9,841 bases of DNA, taken from JBIKLM01 sp044375105. Its GTDB lineage: Bacteria; Planctomycetota; UBA1135; GCA-002686595. The notes below the pieces were generated by a model, which made no database searches, had not been told where the DNA came from, and saw nothing but the letters and a program-made list of their open reading frames with translations. Below are positions 5,755 through 9,841 of the stretch, piece after piece (positions within the stretch are counted from its first letter, which is position 1; each line of letters begins with the position of its first letter). The stretch covers positions 1-9,841 of the forward strand of contig JBILNK010000162.1 of assembly GCA_044375105.1 (NCBI GenBank). The letters run 5' to 3'. The position numbers and the translations under genes are program-made.

Positions 5755-6396
5755 ATGCAACTGCTCCCCTCCGCCCTCTCCCTGGCCGGCGCCCTGACCC
5801 TGGGCATCTGGATCGGCCAAGCCCCCGGCCAGGACACGAAGCCCGCCCGCCCGGTTGCCAAGGCCCAGGAGGGCGCCCCGGCCATGCCCGACATGGCGGC
5901 GATAATGGAGGCCATGACCCGCGCCGGCACGCCGGGCGAGGGTCACGCCGCGCTCAAGGCCTTCGAAGGCAACTGGAAGGCCAGCGTGACCATGCTCATG
6001 GGCCCGGAGGCGCCGCCGATGGTCATGGAAGGCGCCATGAACAGCTCCTGGATCCTCGATGGGCGCTTCCTCGAGCAGCGCTTCAGCGGAGACTTCATGG
6101 GCCAGCCCTTCCAGGGCACCTCCCTGTACGGCTACGACAACGCCGCGGGCCGCTACGTGAGCCTGTGGATCGACAACGTGTCGACCCACATGTCGACCTC
6201 TACTGGAGAGCTTTCGGCCGACGGCAAGGTCTTCACCATGAACGGCACCAAAACCGACCCGATGACCGGCAAGCCGGCCCAGACGATCGAGCAGATCACG
6301 ATGAACGGCCCGGACCAGCACACCCTGGTCGCCTGGGACCTGCATGACGGCCAGCGCATCAAGACGATGGAAATCGTCTACACGCGCGCGCGCTGA
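5755..6396 (+). CDS. Secreted DUF1579 family protein
   Basis: A 213-residue protein. Residues 1-23 form a signal peptide with a hydrophobic core (LLPSALSLAGALTLGIWI) and a likely cleavage after an Ala. A Pro/Ala/Gln-rich linker (about 24-60) follows, then a DUF1579-type beta-barrel domain (about 65-213). Family marks are FEGNWKASV (70-78), LDGRFLEQRFSGDFMGQPFQG (101-121), YGYDN (125-129) and YVSLWIDNVSTHMSTSTG (134-151). The family is common in Planctomycetes and other bacteria. Its function is not established, and the fold resembles small ligand-binding barrels. No catalytic residues can be named. ATG 5755 is the start that gives a complete signal peptide; no SD lies upstream, only a C/T-rich leader ending in TTTTTGCG. 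The stop codon is inside a strong inverted repeat. Confidence 0.85.
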   Translation: MQLLPSALSLAGALTLGIWIGQAPGQDTKPARPVAKAQEGAPAMPDMAAIMEAMTRAGTPGEGHAALKAFEGNWKASVTMLMGPEAPPMVMEGAMNSSWILDGRFLEQRFSGDFMGQPFQGTSLYGYDNAAGRYVSLWIDNVSTHMSTSTGELSADGKVFTMNGTKTDPMTGKPAQTIEQITMNGPDQHTLVAWDLHDGQRIKTMEIVYTRAR

Positions 6397-6454
6397 CAGG
6401 CTGGAGAAAGAATCGACTCGGGCTGCGCCCGAGCGGTCAAACCAGCCTGTCAGC
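6392..6454 (+). terminator. Nested hairpin overlapping the DUF1579 stop codon
   Basis: A perfect 13-bp inverted repeat (GCTGACAGGCTGG 6392-6404 with CCAGCCTGTCAGC 6442-6454) encloses a second hairpin with a 7-bp stem (CTCGGGC 6417-6423, loop TGC, GCCCGAG 6427-6433). The TGA stop at 6394-6396 is in the outer left arm. No T-run follows. It most likely ends the DUF1579 transcript or protects its 3' end. Confidence 0.65.
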
Positions 6455-6865
6455 ATGCCTTTGGGCCGCCATCCGGCGGCCGCAGAGGCTGGGATCGTCG
6501 CCGCCCAGCATCCCGGCCGGGGAGCCACCGGCGCGGGGCTGGGCGGGGTCGCCGCAGGGCGCCAGCCCGTTGGAACCTAGCCCCCGCGCCGGGCGCGCCC
6601 CGCCCGAGCCGAAGCGCCGGCCGTCCCTGGGGCTGCCTATGCCGTCCGGGGCTGGCTTGGAGTCCGTGCCAGAGCTGCCTGGACGCCGCCCGGCCTGGTC
6701 CCGCCCTGCGGGCGGGCGCCTGGCACACGGACGAGGGACCGCTCGCCCGCCGCGTTCGGCGGCCCGGAGCCGGATCGACCGCGGGCGCCCGCGCCAGGGG
6801 CAGGGGCAGGGGCTCTGGCAAAAGCAGGGGGCGCGGCGGGCGAAGGACCGAGCGCTCCCTGGGCC
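6455..6865. other. Non-coding gap upstream of parA with further hairpins
   Basis: I see no credible gene here; the frames open across it read as Arg/Pro/Gly-rich shadows. A perfect 7-bp hairpin (CCCGCCC 6700-6706, loop TGC, GGGCGGG 6710-6716) is enclosed by a longer imperfect inverted repeat, 6662-6672 with 6720-6732, that pairs except for a 2-base bulge. A G-run cluster at 6797-6831 is listed separately. The region may hold the upstream control of parA or an unrecognised structured RNA. No parS-like palindrome (TGTTTCACGTGAAACA) is visible. Confidence 0.45.
6797..6831 (+). repeat. G-run cluster with three tandem CAGGGG units
   Basis: CAGGGG is repeated three times in direct tandem (6795-6812). 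A further run of five G follows at 6827-6831. The runs 6797-6800, 6803-6806, 6809-6812 and 6827-6831 meet a loose G-quadruplex pattern with loops of 2, 2 and 14 bases on the plus strand, 50-85 bp upstream of parA. Folding is not shown; in such GC-rich DNA it may be chance. Confidence 0.35.
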
Positions 6866-6871
6866 TACAAT
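6866..6871 (+). promoter_or_regulatory. Likely -10 box of parA
   Basis: TACAAT matches five of six -10 consensus bases and stands out in very GC-rich surroundings. No good -35 is found 16-18 bp upstream. Transcription would begin about 6878-6881, at or within three bases of the parA ATG, so the mRNA is probably leaderless, in keeping with the absence of an SD. Confidence 0.5.
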
Positions 6872-6880
6872 CCGGGACCC

Positions 6881-7726
6881 ATGCGCCGCATCGCGATCGT
6901 CAATCAGAAGGGCGGGGTCGGCAAGACCACCTCGGCGGTCAACCTGGGCGCGGCCTTGGCCCGGGCCGGCCAGCGGGTGGTGCTCTTCGATCTGGACCCT
7001 CAGGGCAACCTTTCGACCCACCTGGGCATCGAGGTCGAAGCGGGCGAGCCCTCGAGCTACGGCGTCCTGGCGGGCGCGTGCAGCGTGGCGGAGGCCCTGT
7101 GCCAGACGCGCACCCCGGGCCTGTGGGTGGTGCCCACGGGCATCGACCTCTCGGGCGCCGAGCTGGAGCTGGCCCAAGCCGAGGATCGCGAGCAGATCCT
7201 GGCGCGGGCGCTCGCCCGCTGGAGCGCGGAATCCGAGCAACGCCATGGCGTTGTGCCGGCGGAATTCGTGTTGTTCGACTGCCCGCCCAGCCTGGGGCTG
7301 CTATCGCTCAATGCGCTGATCGCGGCCTCGGAGGTGTTCATCGCCCTGCAGACCGAATTCTTGGCCCTGCAAGGCATGACCCGTTTGCTCGACGTGATCG
7401 AACGGATCCGCGAGCACCTGAATCCGGGCCTGACGGTCTCGGGCATCATCCCGTGCCTGTACGACAACCGGCTGCGCCTCGGGCGCGAGGTGCTGAGCGA
7501 CATCCGGCGCTACTTCCCGGCGCAGTGCTTCCGCCGCGCCATCTCCGCCAACGTCAAGCTGGCCGAAGCCCCCAGCTTCGGCCAATCGATCTTCGAATAC
7601 GCGCCCGACTCGACCGGCGCGCGCGACTACGCCGAGCTGGCCGAGGAAGTCCTGGCACAGGGCAAGCAGCGGGCTCCCGAGCCCGCCATCCCCGCGACCA
7701 GCGCGGGCCCGGGTCTTTTGTCCTGA
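6881..7726 (+). CDS. parA: ParA/Soj-family partitioning ATPase
   Basis: A Walker-type ATPase of 281 residues that normally dimerises on ATP, binds DNA non-specifically and, with ParB, moves origins or plasmids apart; other members position cell-surface or chemotaxis complexes. Visible motifs are the deviant Walker A KGGVGKTT (10-17, with signature Lys10 and catalytic-site Lys15), motif A' in FDLDPQGN (36-43), Walker B FVLFDCPPSLGLL (129-141, Asp133), LYDNRLRLGREV (193-204) and NVKLAEAPSFGQS (224-236). The last two are typical of chromosomal Soj-like ParA. The chain starts directly at the Walker A strand without an HTH domain, as in Soj and unlike plasmid type Ia ParA. The C-terminal 20 residues are Pro/Ala-rich. 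ATG 6881 is chosen because it begins RRIAIVNQKGG. No parB follows; the next gene, 21 bp away, is a cysteine desulfurase, probably in the same operon. Confidence 0.93.
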   Translation: MRRIAIVNQKGGVGKTTSAVNLGAALARAGQRVVLFDLDPQGNLSTHLGIEVEAGEPSSYGVLAGACSVAEALCQTRTPGLWVVPTGIDLSGAELELAQAEDREQILARALARWSAESEQRHGVVPAEFVLFDCPPSLGLLSLNALIAASEVFIALQTEFLALQGMTRLLDVIERIREHLNPGLTVSGIIPCLYDNRLRLGREVLSDIRRYFPAQCFRRAISANVKLAEAPSFGQSIFEYAPDSTGARDYAELAEEVLAQGKQRAPEPAIPATSAGPGLLS

Positions 7727-7747
7727 ACGCCGCGCCCCGGGGCGTCC

Positions 7748-8899
7748 ATGGGCATCTATCTCGACCACAACGCCACCACGCCGCTCGATCCGCGGGTTGC
7801 GGCGGCCTGGCGCGAGCATCTGGAGGCCGGCCTCGGCAACCCCTCCAGCCTGCACGGCCCGGGACGTCGGGCGCGGGCGCTGATCGACGAGGCCCGCGAG
7901 CGCCTGGCGGCGGCGCTCGGGGTCCACGAGGATGAGCTGGTCTTCACGGGCGGCGGGACGGAGGCGATCAACCTGGCGCTGATCGGGCGCTTCGAGGCCG
8001 GTCCGGCGGCCGTCCAGAGGATCGGGCTGGCAAGCATCGAACATGCGGCGGTAATCGAATGCGCGCGGGCCCTGGAGCGGCGCGGGGCAAGCCTCGCTTG
8101 GATCCCGGTAGATTCCCGGGGAAGACCCCGAATCGAGCCAGAATTCGAGGCTCTGGCCGCCTGCGACCTGCTCAGCCTGCCGTGGGCCAACGGCGAGATC
8201 GGCGCGGTCTGGCCGTTGGTCGAGCTGGCCGCGCGACTGCGCTCAGGGGGCTTCCGCGGCACGCTGTTCAGCGATCTGGTGCAGGCCGTGGGGCGCGTGC
8301 CCGTCGATCTGCGGGCCGCGGGCCTGGACCTGGCGGCGATCAGCGCCCACAAGCTGGGCGGACCCCTCGGCGTCGGGGTGCTGTTCGTGCGGCGGGGCGT
8401 GCGTGTGGCACCGCGCAGCTTCGGCGGCGGCCAGGAGGCCGGGCTGCGGCCGGGCACCGAGGACGCCGCGCGCATCGCCGCGGCCGCCCTGGCGATCGAA
8501 TTGGCGCTGCGCGAACTGCGCGAGCGCGCGGCCCGCTGGCGCGAGCAGACCGCACTGTTGCTGACCGCTCTGGCGCGCCACGGGCTGGCCTTCGAAATCA
8601 ACGGCCCGGCCGCAGAGGATCCCGAGCGGCTGCCGAACACGCTGAACCTGTCGGCCAGCGGCGGCGACGGCAAGGTGCTGGTGACGCGACTCGACCTCGA
8701 AGGGCTCGAGGTTTCCTCGGGCTCGGCCTGCGCCAGCGGATCGATCGAGCCGAGCCACGTGTTGCGCGCGCTGGGGCGCGACGACGACGCGGCGCGCCGC
8801 GGGCTGCGGCTGTCGCTGGGCAGCTCGACGCGCGCCGAGGAGCTCGATCGCGCCGCGGAGATACTGGCGCGCGTGCTGCGCGCGCCGGCCTCGCGCTGA
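7748..8899 (+). CDS. Cysteine desulfurase, NifS/IscS (class I) family
   Basis: A PLP enzyme of fold type I that converts L-cysteine to L-alanine and holds the sulfur as a persulfide for Fe-S clusters, thiolated tRNA or cofactors. The protein has 383 residues, at the short end of the family (about 380-405). The N-terminus, IYLDHNATTP (3-12), is diagnostic. The PLP pocket includes TGGGTEAIN (67-75), His99 in SIEHAAV, Asn148 in WANGEIG, Asp176 and Gln179 in SDLVQAVG, and the Schiff-base Lys202 in ISAHKLGGPLG. RPGTED (234-239) matches the NifS-like branch, while E. coli IscS differs there. The persulfide Cys328 is in the long class I loop, SSGSACASGSIEPSHVL (323-339). All catalytic residues are intact. 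Whether it acts in NIF, ISC or tRNA thiolation cannot be told, since no scaffold or thiouridylase gene is near. It begins 21 bp after parA with no SD; a 12-nt palindrome, CGCCCCGGGGCG (7733-7744), lies in the gap. Confidence 0.95.
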   Translation: MGIYLDHNATTPLDPRVAAAWREHLEAGLGNPSSLHGPGRRARALIDEARERLAAALGVHEDELVFTGGGTEAINLALIGRFEAGPAAVQRIGLASIEHAAVIECARALERRGASLAWIPVDSRGRPRIEPEFEALAACDLLSLPWANGEIGAVWPLVELAARLRSGGFRGTLFSDLVQAVGRVPVDLRAAGLDLAAISAHKLGGPLGVGVLFVRRGVRVAPRSFGGGQEAGLRPGTEDAARIAAAALAIELALRELRERAARWREQTALLLTALARHGLAFEINGPAAEDPERLPNTLNLSASGGDGKVLVTRLDLEGLEVSSGSACASGSIEPSHVLRALGRDDDAARRGLRLSLGSSTRAEELDRAAEILARVLRAPASR

Positions 8900-8950
8900 A
8901 GCTGCCAGGAGCGCCGGACGCGGCGCTCGTCAAGGTCAACTAAGCGGAAA

Positions 8951-8987
8951 TTCGGCGCCCTTTCGCGGCCGCTCCACGGGGCGCGAA
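8951..8987 (+). terminator. Possible terminator hairpin after the cysteine desulfurase gene
   Basis: TTCG plus CGCCC (8951-8954, 8956-8960) pairs with GGGCG plus CGAA (8979-8983, 8984-8987), a 9-bp stem with one bulged G at 8955. The loop holds the palindrome GCGGCCGC (8965-8972). It is 51 bp after the stop at 8899. No T-run follows, so it is a weak candidate. Confidence 0.35.
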
Positions 8988-9757
8988 CCAACACTGGGAT
9001 CATGTTGACGAACGCTGACTCAGCTCCTCTAATGCGTACCCGCTCGACGCCGTTGCGCACTTCGTGCGACGGACGCCTAGACCTGCCCTCCGCCTCGACC
9101 GACCCTCCGCGCAAGCGACTCCGACCGGCGAACGCCGGTGCCCCGGAGCCGCGAGCCTGGTTCGATCCGCCGCCCGGACCACCCGGGCGGGCCCGCGCCA
9201 CGGGCCGGCCTTGGACCGGCGCAGCCGGAACACGGCTGCTCCCCGGAGTCCGGGCTCCTGCTACCTCGCAACTTCCCCCCATCCGCCGGGCCGATCGTGG
9301 CTCGTCGGCCCTACCTCGCCTCCACGTGCAAGCCACCGCCAAAGACCGCTCGGCTTCCCGGCTCCGCCCCGCCTGTGCTGGCCCCGCCCCGCGGGTCCGC
9401 CGCATCGGGAGCCGGCCGAGTCCGCGGCCCCAGCGCTGGCCCGGTCGCGCGCGAGGTCCCGGCGGACCGCAGGACGGGGTGGGCTGAAGCCCCCGTTGGC
9501 CAACCGGCCAGCCCCTGCGTCTCGCCGCGCCCGCCGGGCGCGGCCCTGAACTCCGGCGGTCCCAAGGGGAGCCGGAGCCGACCCCCGCTCCCGCCCGGGC
9601 CCCACGGCCCGCCCAGATCCGGCCCCCGGATCGACGCTCGACCCCCGAGCTGCCCCCAACTGCTCCCCTGCCCGGCGACGTTTTCGCGTCCTGGCGCCCC
9701 CCCGACTTCGCGCTGCCCCCCCGGCCCCCTGGCGCGCCCCAGGCGACCCCTCCCGAG
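8988..9757. other. C-rich stretch without a recognisable gene
   Basis: In about 770 bp I find no credible gene on either strand. Open frames exist, but their products are Pro/Arg/Ser- or Gly/Arg/Ala-rich low-complexity sequence with no motif. A perfect 8-bp hairpin (CCGCCCGG 9170-9177, CCGGGCGG 9183-9190) and a 6-bp one (CCGGCG 9125-9130, CGCCGG 9133-9138) are present. From about 9240 on, the plus strand is strikingly C-rich with several runs of C (for example near 9700 and 9717). This would suit Rho-dependent termination or a long unstructured leader of the next gene; neither is shown. Confidence 0.45.
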
Positions 9758-9841
9758 ATGAGCGAGCCCGTCCAGAACCAACCCGAGGATGCCCCCCAGC
9801 CCAGTGCCTTGGGTCCCGCGGCCGAGGCCCTGCGCCTGGCA
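9758..9841 (+). CDS. Start of an unidentified gene (3' truncated)
   Basis: An ATG at 9758 opens 28 codons that run off the right edge, with mostly G or C in third positions. The visible N-terminus is Pro/Gln/Glu-rich (MSEPVQNQPEDAPQP) and then becomes Ala/Leu-rich as a helix might (ALGPAAEALRLA). It has no signal peptide and too little sequence to name a family. The same frame is open leftward to 9488 and also reads Pro-rich, but contains no ATG, GTG or TTG start there, so 9758 is the first usual start. A GAG lies too close to the ATG to be an SD. Confidence 0.5.
   Translation, partial: MSEPVQNQPEDAPQPSALGPAAEALRLA

Noticed and set aside
6397..6880. parS site near parA
   Set aside because: No sequence close to TGTTTCACGTGAAACA was found by eye in this gap.
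7756..9405. 549-codon minus-strand frame opposite the cysteine desulfurase
   Set aside because: Ser/Arg/Ala-rich shadow of a gene whose PLP and cysteine residues are all in place on the plus strand.
9138..9761. 207-codon plus-strand frame ending on the ATG of the right-edge gene
   Set aside because: Extreme Pro/Arg/Ser composition without motif or domain; the ATGA junction with 9758 is likely chance.

Overview
The window is very GC-rich (about 70% by eye) and carries ordinary bacterial chromosomal genes with one accessory locus. The likely source is a Planctomycetota-type or similar high-GC Gram-negative bacterium. The grounds are a Tat-lipoprotein oxidoreductase, a secreted DUF1579 protein, long C-rich intergenic stretches, gene starts that mostly lack a Shine-Dalgarno sequence, and hairpins without U-tracts. 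This assignment is inference; there is no rRNA or marker gene to settle it.

Layout. The 3' end of a probable exported protein (1-948, +) converges on a hipBA toxin-antitoxin operon (2641-996, -). hipB and hipA overlap by ATGA. The 168-bp gap upstream of hipB is an AT-rich island (56 of 120 bases G/C at 2641-2760). It holds four copies of a dyad, CGATC-N6-GATCG, spaced exactly 41 bp apart. A small unknown gene (2810-3115, +) diverges from the same gap. After 361 bp without a recognisable gene comes a coiled-coil/SAM methyltransferase (3477-4415, +). It converges on a Tat-exported aldo/keto reductase lipoprotein (5483-4449, -). A divergent region with competing inverted repeats leads to a secreted DUF1579 protein (5755-6396, +), which ends inside a nested hairpin. 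A 484-bp non-coding stretch with hairpins and a G-run cluster precedes parA (6881-7726, +) and, 21 bp later, a NifS/IscS-type cysteine desulfurase (7748-8899, +). About 860 bp of C-rich DNA without a recognisable gene follows, then the first 28 codons of a gene running off the right edge (9758-9841, +).

How the parts work together. hipBA is the only clear multi-gene system. HipB should bind the operator array and neutralise the HipA kinase. The -10 box of hipB lies exactly in the spacer of the promoter-proximal operator, so autorepression is built in. The last operator lies 28 bp from the divergent small gene, which may therefore be controlled with hipBA. parA and the cysteine desulfurase look co-transcribed, but no parB, parS, iscU or other Fe-S gene is in view. 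The regularly phased operator array with its divergent unknown gene is the most unusual part of the window.
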